Positions 28,512 through 63,696 of a stretch of DNA of 64,000 bases are shown here, one piece after another. The notes under the pieces are model-generated. The model was given only the letters and a program-made list of their open reading frames with translations. It searched no databases and had not been told where the DNA came from. Within the stretch, counting starts at the first letter, position 1, and every line of letters starts with the position of its first letter. Position numbers and translations under genes: made by a program. This DNA comes from Echiichthys vipera (taxonomy: Eukaryota; Chordata; Actinopteri; Perciformes; Trachinidae), in NCBI GenBank assembly GCA_963691815.1, contig OY829658.1, positions 12,380,881 through 12,444,880 on the forward strand. Reading direction: 5' to 3'.

Positions 28512-29269
28512 GGCTGAATGCTGGAGGTTGTACTATGAGGCATGCTATCAAATTCTGCTTTTATTCAACTGTATTGAAGTGGTGGGTGCTCAATGGTCTT
28601 ACCTCAGTAACAACGAGAATACCCCTGGATTTGTGTTTCGAAAAGTTTTTCTGAAAAAGGTGCATGCATATTTCTGACCTCAAGAAATAACTTCTAAACC
28701 TGCAAAATGATTGATGTAGCTGCTTGAGCTGACAAATATGAAATATGTTATGTGGCTGTGATGCTTTACAATTTCCAGCAGCTGACAGTGACTGTGCAAG
28801 GAAAGCTACCTTTCTCTTCTTTTCACTGAACTTCAACAGGCTGTGCTTTTCATAGTCTTTAAAGATTAATAAGGACCTCGAAACAAGTTTATTTTATTAA
28901 GGGAACAGAACCTAATAAGAACAGACCCTGCGCATTAATCACAACATTAATCACTTCTGTAGAAATGAATTCCACCACAGGTGCTTTGTTTCTAGGTAGG
29001 TTTGTTGAAGGTAGGCTACATCTCCTTGAGTTGCATGACCATGTGGAAAACTATATTTTGTCTATTCTTCTAATATTTTTTTTCATTTCACAGCCTGAAT
29101 GTTATTATACGATGACATTCAGGATCAGTTTTAAAACTTTGCTCAGGCAGTGCTAATGCATGTTTTTCTTTGACAACTCACAGTGATTCATCTGTTAACA
29201 GTGAGGAAAAAGACATGCATTTTCAGTCTAATTGGCATGGTCTGAACACAGAAAATGTTTTCCAGTAGG
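28512..29269. other. intergenic, no gene seen
   Basis: No gene or clear repeat was recognised. Confidence 0.45.
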
Positions 29270-30319
29270 GTAAATGGGAAGACTAACTAAACTAACTGTA
29301 CTAACTAAAACAAATCGAAGAGATCATATTTCTCCTGTATTAACCTCTTTGCACTGGCTACCTGTAAAATCTAGAATAGAATTTAAAATCCCTCTCCTTA
29401 CCTACAAAGCTCTTATTGGTCAGGCTCCATCGTATCTTAAAGAGCTCATAGTACCGTATTACTCGACTAGATCGGCTACTCGTCGTTCCTAGAGTCTCCA
29501 AAAGTAGAATGGGAGGCAGAGCCTTCAGCTACCAAGCTCCTCTCCTGTGGAACCAACTTCCAAGTGTTATTCGGAATACAGACAATGTCCCCCTATTTAA
29601 GAGTAAACTTAAAACTTTCCTTTTTGATAAAGCTTACAGCTAGGGCTTACGAGCCCTTAGCAATGTTGTTATTTTTAAGCTGATTTTGTTCTGCTTAATT
29701 ATGCTGCTATAGGCCTAGTCTGCCGGGGATAATACTTTTCTAGATACTCTGAGCTTCTCTCCTCTCTGTCTGTATCATTCATGTCTCATCGATGCATGTT
29801 ACTAATTCAACTTCTTCCCCGGAGTTGTTTGCGCTTTGTCGTCTCGCAGGTCTCTGCTGATCGTGGTGGTGCCTGCTGCCGTGGTCCTGCATGACGCTTC
29901 CTGCTACTATTATAATCAATAACCTTAGCTGTGCTTGTTTCTACTATTCTGCTGTATTAACTGCCATAACACATAAGTCATATTCACATTACTATAGATA
30001 TTATTATAATTACTGGAAGTGTGTCCGTCTCTGTCTTTGTGTTTATCTGTCTATCTGTCCGTCTTTTCTCTCTTTCTCTCTCCTTTTCTTCCTTCCCAAC
30101 CGGTCAAGACAGATGGCCGTCCTCCACAGAGCTGGGTCTGTCTGACGTTCCTGCCTGTAATAGTAAAGGCTTTCGTTGTCACCGTACTCTACGGGGGAAT
30201 TGTTGGGTGTATGTTTATCATAGAGTGTGGTCTTTACCTAGTTTGTAAAGTGTCCTGAGATACCTTTTGTTATGATTTGGCACAATAAATAAAAATTAAT
30301 TGAATTGAATTGAATTGAA
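29270..30319 (+). mobile_element. decayed L2-like LINE 3' end with (TTGAA)n tail
   Basis: The coding relic reads RRDHISPVLTSLHWLPVKSR, IEFKIPLLTYKALIGQAPSY, LKELIVPYYSTRSATRRS. After a frameshift come SLQLPSSP-type remnants and FKSKLKTFLF-like sequence (29600-29640). The 3' UTR follows to GTGTCCTGAGATACCTTTTG TTATGATTTGGCACAATAAA and then the pentamer tail TTGAA repeated at 30296-30319. It is a different subfamily from the copy at 23130. Confidence 0.87.
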
Positions 30320-30358
30320 GACTGGGGATAGTCTATCACCTTACTTGTAATGTAAACG

Positions 30359-30415
30359 TGTGTGTGTGTGTGTGTGTGTGATTCTGTATAGATATTTATA
30401 TATATTTAGACCAAA

Positions 30416-30446
<31 letters not shown>

Positions 30447-30465
30447 GCCTATCTATCTATCTATC
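30359..30465. repeat. microsatellite cluster (TG)n, (ATCA)n, (CTAT)n
   Basis: TG at 30359-30380, ATCA at about 30418-30446 and CTAT at about 30449-30465. Confidence 0.92.
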
Positions 30466-33400
30466 ATGTATCCATCTATCTTTTTTCTACCAGATAGCTA
30501 ACTAACTTGCTAGCTAGATTAATAGAAAGCTCTGCCTTTTCTGCATCCAAAAACACATAGTTGTCACAATGTTGGCAAATATCCATCGAAATAAAATAAA
30601 TGTTTGCATGTAATGATAGTCACTCTACCATTCTGATAATTTCAACCTATAAATGTATCTAGCTGAGTCGTTCAACCTGTGTTTGTTAAATAAACATTAA
30701 AGCAGTACACCAATGCAACTGTAAAGGATTTAGGTGAAATAAAAATAGTATATATATTAGTTTTTAGAAATTAAGTGGTTTTAACAGAAAGACAAAGTAA
30801 AGATTTCAACAAGGGAATCAAATTACACACACATTTTCCAGATCAGTCTATATACACGTGTTCAACATATCGACTGTGACAGACGTGTATGTGTGTGTAT
30901 GAATTCCAAATTTAAACCAATTTTCCCAGTTGGGAAGGTACACTGAGAGGGATGGCAGATAGGCAGGGAATGAGATTGAGGGATCTATTCCTGTACTGCT
31001 GTGGGTTGGCTTGACTTGGCACAGAGAGGTTCTTTGAGTGGGATCAAATAATATTTCCCCTCCCTCAGGGGTGAGATGAGGTCCCTGAACGCACCCCGCT
31101 TTTATCTCAGGCCACTCTTCAGTGGCTGCGAGCCTTATCTACAGTATGAGAATAGAGGGATGAAAAGGAGGTGAACGCAGATTAAGGCATCCAACGTATG
31201 TTGTCTGTATGTTGGTGATATTATTTATGTGGTATATTTGGTTCCCAATTGCTTTGTCTATTGGCTAGGAAGAGGGCCATATGTTCAGTTATGTATGTAC
31301 ATGAATGCAAAGAGAGAGGGAGAGAGATAAAGGAAATGCGGGTAGATATCTTGAGCATGCATAGTTATGTCACAAAATTGAATATGCACTCCTATCGAAC
31401 ACACATGCACACACACAACTCATGTTCTGTACAATTCATATGCTGCCCAACACTCCGAATCTCCAGAAGGACTGCTCAAATTACTGAACTGTATAATTCC
31501 TTTCCAATTTCTTTGGCCGGAAAAATCCAAAAACCATATCGGTACATCACGTCTCAAGCTCAAATGATTAGCTCCTGAGGGTACTCAACTTAAAGGTACC
31601 CTGTGGAGTTTTTGAATACTTGCAGCTGTATTTAATTGTTTTGATGTCTTGTTTGTATCTTCTGCGGTCGTCCTAGGACGGACAAGCATGTATGTAAGTA
31701 AATAGGCAACACCAATTCTAGTATATTATGAATGTGGACACCTGCACCACCAAAAAAGGTTCAAATAGTCAAATGTTGCTATACAATAGGAACTTCTTTC
31801 TGTTGCCACTGTGAGGACACAGGGCACTGGCAGATATGTTTGTTGGGTGTGTAGAACAAATGGAAAATTCTAATTTGTTTTTTTTAGTCTAAATGCATAT
31901 GCACATACACACACTGATATAAATGATTAATCAACAAGTATTTGCTTATGCCTAGCAGCATTGTATTTTTACAAATCTATAAGAGACACAAGACACTAGT
32001 AATGGGAAATACAGTGCCATCAACTCTCAGGTAGCCTATCTTAGCATGTCTGTTGGCTCCAAAATGTAACTTTAAAAAAATTTTTTTTAACTGTATGTAA
32101 AGGTTCAAGAAGACAGCTGTAGAGGTGCCAGTCTGCATTTCACCATGCCTCCAGTCTTTATGTTAGGCTAGGCCAAACACATACTAACTACAGCTCTGTT
32201 CTTGAAGCACATCATAATGAGATTGATATATTTTTTTAAATTTCACTCTTGGAAAGACTGTTAAACTTAAATGTATTCAAGTAGTCCTTTAAGCATCTTT
32301 TCTTGGCCCTCAAATGGATATCAGCCAGCAGAGCATTGGCCTCCAACAAACACACACAGCTTAAAAGAATGACTAAATGCATGTGGTAGAGATGGAGGTG
32401 GTCGCCTTCATTTGGACTCCTCACTACAGTCCGCTACGTGTGTGGGGGGCACATTGCGACGCCTCACCTCCCTGTCTCTGCCAGCGTATCTCCTACACCC
32501 TTGTCCTCTGACAAACAGCCTGGAGGTTTAAAGCCACCGGCACAGCCTCATCTTGTATTCTCTTCTTGGTTTGCTCGCCTTCCTGGAGCATATGAGAAGG
32601 ATAAGTAGCTGCTAAACATCTACCAAGTCCCAGGTGCTGCATTTCTCGGCATGCAAGCAAAGCTGTGGTAGATTGCATTAGCCTAAGCCTACCACTAAAT
32701 TATGCTAGTATTTCGAGAAGCCCTTGGCAGTGTGGAGAGGCAATTCATTCTGACTAAATGTAGGTTGCCATGATATGTGAAGAGTGCTTTGTGAAGAAAG
32801 CTTGGTGGAGCCAAACGAAGCTTCAATGAGTCCTTTACCGCAGCTCTGAATAAATCACCCTCAAAGTGTCAAAGACCACTTGTGTTTTATCTCGGCCTGT
32901 ATGATGGGGACCTAGACACTCAATAGATAAGCAGGGCCAGAATTTGGATGAGGAACAGCAAGGACATTTCATATGGAGAGCCATCTAACACCATTGTGGA
33001 AAGGCATTCTCAAAGGAGCAGTCTTGCAGTGCCATCAGCACCAAATAACTGGGCCAAAACTGAAGTGTTGGCACGGCTAAGCGTTCAGGGATTTGATCCA
33101 TAACACCACAGATGAGAATAAGCTGTTTTGTCAAGCATCAGAAAAAATAGATGTCTATGGCAATGTCCAAAAGGCTTATTAGGGGCTTTAACTTGATTTA
33201 GACATTTTAGATGACTCGTTTACATTGTGATATCCTCCTTTGCAATTATATCCTCAAGAATATCTTCACAGAACCATTGTTTGCATTCCATTTTCACTTT
33301 CATGTGTGCTCCTGTCCACTCTAGCCTTGCCCACACCATCCTCCCTTCTAATCCGCCAGCCTGCTACACCCTCAATGTCCTCTCTGAGCAACATGGCGAT

Positions 33401-34139
33401 GGAGCCTATGGGACAGAACCATCTGTCAGCCACAGAGGAGAAGCAGCTTGACACGCTACAACCATTAGAGCAATGGATTTCCACTGTTCCCTGTCTCAGG
33501 ACTCAAACTTCATCCATGCATGCCCTGCGCACTTCCACTTCATTGCAGTGTCACAGCGCGACATGTCATTCCACTCACAGGTTGTTGCATGCTTCCTCAC
33601 AATGTCACTTTGACTAGATTCCTCAATGTTCCAAGGGTGTTCTTTGTTTTTCCTCCCTGCGGTATTTGTTTTGCTTGTTTTATGACTTTGCTTGTCAATC
33701 TTAGTGCTTCTCACTATCCATCTCCCCCTGCTCTCACTTAAGAGAGCAGAGTTAAAACAGCCAGAGGCAATGTCCATCAAGATTTTGTGTATAAATTGCA
33801 ATAACTAAATAAATAAAAAGATAGCTAGTTGAAGTCTTCTTGCAAGAGAAACCATGTGATAGTTAAGACATGTTTTTTACAAGGAAACTTTTATATTTTG
33901 TTAAAGGTGCAATGAAAAGTTTTATTGATACCAAAAAAAGTTTTGTTTATATTCCAAACACTTTGTGTAACGAATTGAACACATTTTCATTATGATATTT
34001 GCAAAAGTTTTACATTATATATCTGAAATTATGCATCGTTACATCAATGTCTGCATTATTGTAATCATGTAATGATCTTTTATGTAATGCATTTACCTTG
34101 CATGGCATTTGGCCCATTAACATACAAATCCTTCTCACC
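30466..34139. other. intergenic, no gene seen
   Basis: Holds a MITE-like terminus at 31593 (TTAAAGGTACCCTGTGGAGT) whose partner was not located. The 125-residue ORF at 33240-33617 is overlapped by ORFs in other frames and has no domain. Confidence 0.5.
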
Positions 34140-34142
34140 AGG

Positions 34143-34261
34143 CTCCAAGCAGAGGTGATTATAGAGTCTGTTAGGGCCCTAGGCAAAAATTCACAGGGGG
34201 CCCCCTCGAACTAGCCTCATCACCATTTTTGGTTTGTTTAAACATGTCACTTGCAACAGGA

Positions 34262-34333
<72 letters not shown>

Positions 34334-34470
34334 GGGAGTGGGTGGAGTTAGGTGAGGCCCCCTTTGCCCATTGTCACTGCTGTAGTTTAAAGTTAAGTTA
34401 GAGTTAAAAGTCAGCCCTCGGGGGCCCCCTACTGGCCTGGTGCCCCAAGCAGTTGTCGGCCTTGCCTGCT
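34143..34470. repeat. dispersed repeat with GGGGCCCC-rich ends around an AT array
   Basis: Left half GTTAGGGCCCTAGGCAAAAA...CAGGGGGCCCCCTCGAACT and right half GGCCCCCTTTGCCCATTG... GGGGGCCCCCTACTGGCCTG resemble a common fish repeat. A TA microsatellite has expanded in the middle. Confidence 0.55.
34263..34331. repeat. (TA)n microsatellite, about 69 bp
   Basis: Perfect TA dinucleotide run. Confidence 0.96.
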
Positions 34471-35031
34471 GGCAAGGTTTTATTCTGAGTTGAATATTTT
34501 AATGTACATTTAATATGCAATATGTACTTTGATCTATAGAAACTTTGGGTTTGTTGAATAAACATTCAAGTTATCCCTTAGATAAAATTCTAAACAAACT
34601 TGGAGTTTTCACTAATCTTGCTTTCTGAAACAGGGTCCAGAAGGATCAGCAGACATAATGTTAGATAACGGCATAACACTGGTGGCCGTGGCACTGCAGG
34701 GTGTGTGTTGTTAAGTGGTGGAGGAAAGATCCAGAAGCCACAGTATACTAATCTACCAAAAACACTGCACCACTGATTACGTTTACAGATATTACTTATT
34801 AAGAGAATAAATAATTGAGGTTATTTCTGTCTTTATATGGATATGTGGTAAAGAAAATGTGTAACTACTAAGCTCACATATCCTTACATATATCTAATTA
34901 TAGCTGGATTAGCTTGTTAGGGGCCCTTGGGCACACCTCCTGCATTATGTATGTCCCCTGTTGCCTCCAAGTACAATGTTCACAGCACTATGATGAAACA
35001 CAGTTATTTCAAAATATGTACATTGTGATGG

Positions 35032-35090
35032 GCAGTGGCGGCCTAAAGGTTAGAAAAGCGAGCTTGTGCCCGGCAGGGTAAATGTGGATA
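35032..35090 (+). mobile_element. tRNA-SINE head fragment
   Basis: GGGCAGTGGCGGCCTAAAGG TTAGAAAAGCGAGCTTGTG matches the A-box end of a fish tRNA-SINE. The B box and body are not clearly present. Confidence 0.5.
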
Positions 35091-36834
35091 CATTAAAATA
35101 AAGGTTAAAAACCACAACAATAATGTCTACATTTAGACACGTGGCCCCTCTGTAAGACAAGGCCACATCATAAGGTAAGGACGCACCTTACTTGATATAG
35201 TACTGAATTTCATCAAATTACCTTCAACTGACAACCAGTGAAAATGGGCAACAGAGGGCAGGTAATGCAGCCTTGTGTATGATAGCAATATTGTATAAAT
35301 CATTCTAATGATCTCTATTTACCTGGCCTCTGGAGAACAGCCCATGCTTGTTTGTGTAGGCAGTGACATCGCACCCCTGGCCAGCCTTTTGTGCAGTGAT
35401 CCCTGGGAATAATAAGACAAACCACCACAACAATAACTGCTTCATAAAGGAGATCCAGCCGAGAAACACACATCAGTCTGACTATGGAGGAAAAGTCCAA
35501 TGCTTCATGTTCCTGCTGCGTCACTGTAGGAAAGTCACAGTGGAGCTCTTTGCATTGCTCTTGTGGTCGACTCTGTGATATTAAACTTTCAGGACTTGCT
35601 GTTCTAAGCACTAAAACTTGCTTTTCTCCCAGTGCTGTCAGGAACACACAGTGGCGTCTCCTGTCTTTATTGTAAATATCAAGCAAAAAGCAGCACTGAC
35701 AGAGGTTCCTGGTGGACACAGCCTCAATTGAGTTGGAATTTGTTTTCTCTTCCACCAACCCATGTCTGACCACTCTTCACTTTGTCTCCCTGTATTATCT
35801 GTCAGCAGGATCTCTCCTTAGGTCACTGGTGACACACCAGTACCACAACTTAATTACCCACAAACCTCAGGGAAAAATAACCAGGAGGCACTCTAATGAC
35901 TGTGACTCTACTGCCAGAGGTAATGTGAAAACCCTCTCCTTGCCTTTACTCTGTCACCATGTATTTCATCCTTGAGGCTAGCCTCTCTATTTTCTTCCTC
36001 ATCTGACCTCTCTCTTATCCCCCTCACTCCCTGGAGAAAGTTCCAGTTGGTGGCCTTTCTCCAGGGTGAGTGATGGCAGCTCCACAGGCACACTCATCCA
36101 CACATAATTACCCACAAGTCCCTTGGAGGGCAAATGTAGAGTGACTGAGGCATGTGCATGGTGTCATCTCTTGCCTCTTGTTCCTTCATTCCAGCACCAC
36201 TGCCTGACAGGACTATCAAAGCCTGTCTGTGACTATTTTCACCATGTTACAAAACAAAACCATTTTTGGGAAAATCCACTTTAGAAGTGAATTATTATAA
36301 GCATAAATATCACTCAAAGTTTATACATTTTTAATGAAATAATCAGTTGACATTCCCCCCCTTGGTAATTCCAGTGCAACACGACTTCAAACCCACAGAA
36401 ATCTTCCTCTTACATTTTCAGACGGACCAGCAGGGCCTCTGATTGGTCACAGTTAAGCTTCAATGCTTCTGGGTAACAGAGTTTGTCATGCCCAACACCC
36501 AGAGTAATATTATGAAAACATAGGATTGCGAGTACACTGCAAATCAAGGAAGGGCCTAGTTGTTCTCATCAGCAGATGTCCTTGAAGCAGCGCGTATCCA
36601 CATATGAGACGGAGATCAATTTGAAAATTTATTTTCATATAAAAAGACACTATGAAAACATTAGAGGACTACTTTGTACAATCTTATGTATAAAAAGAAC
36701 AAAAATGAGAGAGAAAAGGAAAGAGGGGGTTTTCAGTAATAAATCAACTGGAATGTTTGATGGTTGTAGCAGTTGACAAACACCTAAGCATCAAAAGGCT
36801 GAAGGGTGGAAGTGAAGGTGAGCATAGAAGGTTT

Positions 36835-37130
36835 CAACCCGTTCTCATTCCAAACTAGCCACGCGTGGACGCTTGGTCAGGACCCCTTGGCTTCATTTTT
36901 TTTTCAACACACTGGGTAGCCCTTGACGTAACGTGGTTCTAGAAGCATGGTTAACGTTGTGAATTAAATCAAAAGTACTTGGTTAGCTTTAGGAAGAGAT
37001 CATAGTTTGGGTTAAAATAACTACGTTTGTTAAGAAACGTATGTACATAACTAAACCGCATAAATAAATCACAAACTTTTGGTTTCACACAGGGCACAGA
37101 CTTCAGTGTCTGTGACCTCCTCCCAACATG
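36835..37130 (+). repeat. dispersed fish repeat, copy 1
   Basis: Shares ordered words with 60415-60740: TTGGTCAGGAC, TTGGTTAG.TTTAGG, ATCATAGTTTGGGTTAAAATAACTACG / ATCATGGCTTGGGTTGAAAAAATTACA, TTTGTTAAGA. Non-coding. Confidence 0.65.
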
Positions 37131-38427
37131 GACTTTACTGCCCTATATACTAGCCCATGTATAACTGGAGTTAGTTGAAAGCCTGGTGCATTTCATATGG
37201 ATTGCAAAGGGTGCCTTGTGCGTCTGTATCAGACACAGAGGACCTTGACAAAGCGTCGCTATATGAAGTCCAGGGAATGAGAACGGTCTGTTTTGGAGCT
37301 GTGTTTCATATTTATATATGGGCAGGCTTTTAACACAAAAAGGAAAACAAGATGACATACTGACCATCAACTTCACGTGTTAATATTAGCATCGTACCAT
37401 AGTTCATCATAGAAAAGAAAACTTGTAAAATTGTAAGATGATCCTTAGTTGCTGTGATCAGTCAAACGAATGTATGAACAAATGTATCAAGCAGCATCTC
37501 ACTTACCATTCCTGAGGATGAAAACTTAAAAAGTCCAGCCCTCACTGAGGTGAAACCTGTCATACTGTTCATAAATATGGAAAAGCTCACTAACTAAAGA
37601 AGTAAGTAACAAAATCTCATAGTGCGCTGAAATCAAACATTCACATTTCTCTCTTTTTCTTTCTTCCAACCCCATTTATAAGTTACCATGGGAACAAGGC
37701 TGTGTAAAGAATTCATCTTGAGCTTTCTCTCTAAAATATTTAGTTTTATACGTATAAAAAGAAAAACTAATTTGTCTGTGTAAAGGTCAAATCTGTTTCC
37801 CCTGAGACTGATGTTTTCTTCTGCTATAGATCAACACCCATAGGCTGAGACTGTACTGAGACAGGCAACTTTTTTTGTTGGACACATTGCAGTAGATCCG
37901 TAACCCGAGCCTCATAGAAGGTCAGGTGAATGACCTTAGAGCTCTGAAACCTGGGGGCCAAACCTATTCTGCTCCTCCGAGAAGGACGGTGCTGTAGGTT
38001 TGTGTATCAGCTGATTAGCTTGAAAGGTTAGAAGGGCCGCACTCTTGTCTCACCATCTGCGCAATGCTGCACTTCTACCACATCAGGGATCTTTAAACAG
38101 ATGGTTTGAGGGCTGCATTGGAAAATGTCAGGACAAATCGCCATCCCTGGATGATTACTGTTTGGAGCACCCCATTTCTTAATCTGCATCTCTGCCTGAC
38201 TCTAGCTTTCTCTTGCACCTTTTTTTCCTTGGCTACCATTTTCTCTCGCACTTTAATTCTGCATTAATTGTATCCTCATCTCTTTCTCCAGACTGTTGGA
38301 TTAATGGGAGCCGCTACGAACATAGACAGAAATGTTATCAAGCCATCTATTGAATTCATCCTGCACTCTGACACTCTTTCTCTCTCTGTCGGTGTGTGGG
38401 GGACTGATGCGCTAAAGTAGCGACAAT

Positions 38428-38469
38428 GGGGAAACTGGTTGTCGTCTTGTAGCGACAACCAGTTTCCCC
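38428..38469. repeat. perfect 17-bp inverted repeat (hairpin)
   Basis: GGGGAAACTGGTTGTCG (38428-38444), 8-nt loop TCTTGTAG, then the exact reverse complement CGACAACCAGTTTCCCC (38453-38469). Pairing stops immediately outside the arms. TAGCGACAA also occurs just before the left arm and at the loop/right-arm junction. Confidence 0.95.
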
Positions 38470-39239
38470 GCTTCTGTTTCCTCATCAGTTTGCCACCTTG
38501 TAGTCTTAACCTCTGTGACACCATCTCTGTCTTTCTGATTCACTCTCTTGGTCTGCAGGATAGTGCAGGATACAATCACAAGGACAGATATCCATGTGGG
38601 GGAGGAATTATACACCTGGCGGCAAACATTAAGATATCATGGCTCCTGGTAGAACGATGCTGGAACGAGAGTTAAGTTGTAGATGAAAAGCAAATGAAGA
38701 CATGTTATTCCTTTTAATCCATGACAGAGTTCTTGGGAAAATAAGAAATTTCAGCTCAGGTGTTATGTAGCTTATCATATTATTGGCTTGAAAAACCTCC
38801 TCAGGTCACATGAAGCTAACAATATTCCCTCAGTTACAGGAAAAGAGCGGGTTAGCCGCTAAACTGATTGATATTTCTCTAGGTGGCATAAGCCTATGTT
38901 TTTGCAAGATGAGAGATGCTAAACAGCTCACACAGATTTCATTTGGGCTGAAAATGACTGAGATATTCTCTTTTTCACTGTGATTGGTGATGGCTGAAAA
39001 AAACTTAGATGCTGCAATCTTTAAAACCTTTTACCTCCGAGCACTGTGGGGGGGGGCGACGCAATAATCTGCATGACGATCAAAATCCTCCTTTCCTTCA
39101 TGGGTGGATAACATGTGGCACACGTTACCTCAGAAAGCAAGCTCACGATTATGTGCTGTGTGCGTGTCCTAAATCAGTATTTTTTCAAAGTTCCACACTG
39201 GTTAATTCTCACAGGAAATGAACAGTTGTTTCAGTTGTA

Positions 39240-39989
39240 TTATTTTTTCATTAAAAGTTTCAAACCATAGGAGGACATTTTTTTTAAACTAAACCATAGA
39301 AAATACACAAATAAGGGGGGATACAATGTTGACAAAGAAGATGTGAGAGGAATGGATGGATGGGATTGTTGAAATAGAACCTGAAAAAATCAGAGAGGAT
39401 GGTACATATCAATGAGGAGCTCGTCCCGTCTCCCATCCATCCAAAAATGACAAAAACAAATAAATGTAAATGAAAAGGGAAAGACAAGATCGTAGGCTCC
39501 CGTCATCCATTAGAAGGGGAAAGCAAATAAATGAAAGTAGGGATCCTGGGGGTGGGGGCTACCAGTGTGAGAAACCTCAGTAAGATTTTTTTCCCCTTGC
39601 TATAAAAAAAACTAAACGGTGCAGAAATATGCCCCCCCCCCCTCATCAAACAATTTAAAGAGATTTTTGTTTTTCTCCAGAATAAAATCAAGACATTTTC
39701 TCAGAAACAAGTTTTTCATAGTTTTTTTTAAAGTTCATTTAAAAATTTTCCTCAATCCCAGACCTGTCAAGCTCCTGTTCTTTTCAATAGTCTTTGCGAA
39801 AATATAGGTTAGAACAGTCTTCTTTCCATGTCTGTCCACTGCAGTAAACAAATACATTATGGGATCCAACAGAAGCACATTGTAGGAGACGAGGAGCAGT
39901 GTGTGTGTGAGATCTTTTTTGTGAAATCATGTTCTTATGTATAGCTTTGTAGTAGTTTGTCATCAGCACTCGTGTATTCAAGTGTGTGT

Positions 39990-40041
<52 letters not shown>

Positions 40042-40073
40042 CTGTGTGTGTGTGGGTGTGTGTGTGTGTATCT
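39240..40073 (-). other. adgrb2: probable proximal 3' UTR of adgrb2
   Basis: This is the sequence just after the stop codon on the minus strand. It starts with AGA, then a long CA-rich tract (40070-39992), then unique sequence. I see no minus-strand AATAAA or ATTAAA within the first kilobase. An ATTAAA (plus-strand tttaat) occurs at about 38714, and an AATAAA only much further on (about 36628). The true 3' end is therefore not determined. Confidence 0.5.
39992..40070. repeat. imperfect (TG)n / (CA)n next to adgrb2 stop
   Basis: About 79 bp of TG on the plus strand with TTTC and GGG interruptions. On the gene strand it is a CA-rich run starting three nt after TGA. Confidence 0.97.
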
Positions 40074-62242
<22,169 letters not shown>

Positions 62243-63696
62243 CTGAGAGGCAAGGTAAGAAGAGAGGAAAGACAATGAGTGCAATTACGTCCACATTAAC
62301 AGAGACACAGGCCCGATGAGCGATTGGATCTTGAATGGTTATGCTGTATTCAATGACTCGGATGCTCTAATTGGAAACTCAAGAAAAGAAACGGATCTGA
62401 TGCCATGGTGACATTTTACAACCCAGTCAATTAGTAATGGCCTCTGTGAATGAGATCATAAAACGATGCCTTAAGTCATAGCTGAAATGTTCAGTTTTTA
62501 TTTCTTCATAGTGATTATGTCCAAAGACAATTCTGTGTGATGGCATGCACTGCTACTGTGTTCATGATGTATATCAGTTCACAGCAGCAGATCCAAATAC
62601 AGTCTTTGAGAGAGATGAACAGAATGCTGTGGAGTTTTGCCAGGTATGTAATGCTACAGTACGCCTCATCAGTCACCTCGCTACTGTCTGAATGCAAACA
62701 GGAAATTTACAATGCTGCAAAACTATTATGCGGTGTGCCATTTGAAGCAAAACTTTGATGTCGTCCAGCCGAGCAAAATATATAATGTAAGAAGAATACA
62801 AATGCTTTTAGGATTCATTCACACGGACGACCAAAACAAACATCTACACATCACTGATGACACAGATTTAACCTGCACTCAATATTCAAATTTTATGTAG
62901 ATAAGGCAACAACATATGATGTTTATTTGCTTTGATCTAGAATTAATTCGAGGAAAGCATGGTGGCACTACTCCTTGGGGTAAAGAACTCCCAATCCCAG
63001 AGGGCAGTGGGTTGAATAAAGAAGTGTTATTTTCAAGATGGCCACCACTCTAGTTTCCGAAACTTCAGTGAAAGTGAAGCTCATTGCTATGCAGCTGTGG
63101 TCCCCCCTTATCCCACCATAGAGCCTCCTGTCCTCGGCGGTATTCACTTACAAAAGCCTTTTGTTTGGATAATAAACTACATATTTTAGACAGTTTGGGC
63201 ACGCCACACAGGCAACGAAAAGAGGAAAGGGGGAAATGAGAAACTGCAAGAGAGAAGGAGAAAATGTGTAAAGGTCTCAGAGGAGCAGAAAAGCTCTTAG
63301 TACGCAAATCACCCGCAGCCTCATAAATTGGTCTCTACTAAATGGACGGATGAGGATATGAAAGAAATCTCTCTCTTTTGCTACGTCTTTCACTGCCATC
63401 CAAATTGAGTAAAACAAATCATGTTTATTTTAACTATAACACACTATCTGCAAAAGCCTCACAGGTTAATTAAAGGGAGTCATCAACTAGAATTCTTGGT
63501 GAGGTTACTACTGAAATGAAAGCAAACAAACCATAACCTCGTTAACCATTTACAATAGAAACATACTATAAATACATTATCTGCTTACATTTACCTACAG
63601 TAAAAGTGCTAGTTTCTATTTATACATCAAAGCTATTAGGATGAAAGGTGCAACATGTAAAAAAAACAAAGCTCAATTTGATGCAACAATGAGTTG
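62243..63696 (-). other. adgrb2 intron upstream of exon a, no further exon seen
   Basis: I looked for the preceding tail/7TM exon (expected to end in a NGHAQLM-like stretch) and found none. The ORFs at 63065-63307 and 62087-62284 do not match the receptor apart from the part of exon a inside the latter. Confidence 0.5.

Larger units (their letters stand above)
34471..39239. other. intergenic or distal 3' flank of adgrb2
   Basis: Aside from the repeats and hairpin listed separately, there is only unique sequence. The 152-residue ORF at 35315-35773 (minus) has no recognisable domain. Some of this may be distal 3' UTR. Confidence 0.45.

Noticed and set aside
33240..33617. 125-codon plus-strand ORF rich in Ser/Thr/His
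   Set aside because: No domain, overlapped by long ORFs in other frames and on the minus strand.
35315..35773. 152-codon minus-strand ORF
   Set aside because: A short hydrophobic patch but no known motif, no supporting exons, and competing ORFs on the other strand.
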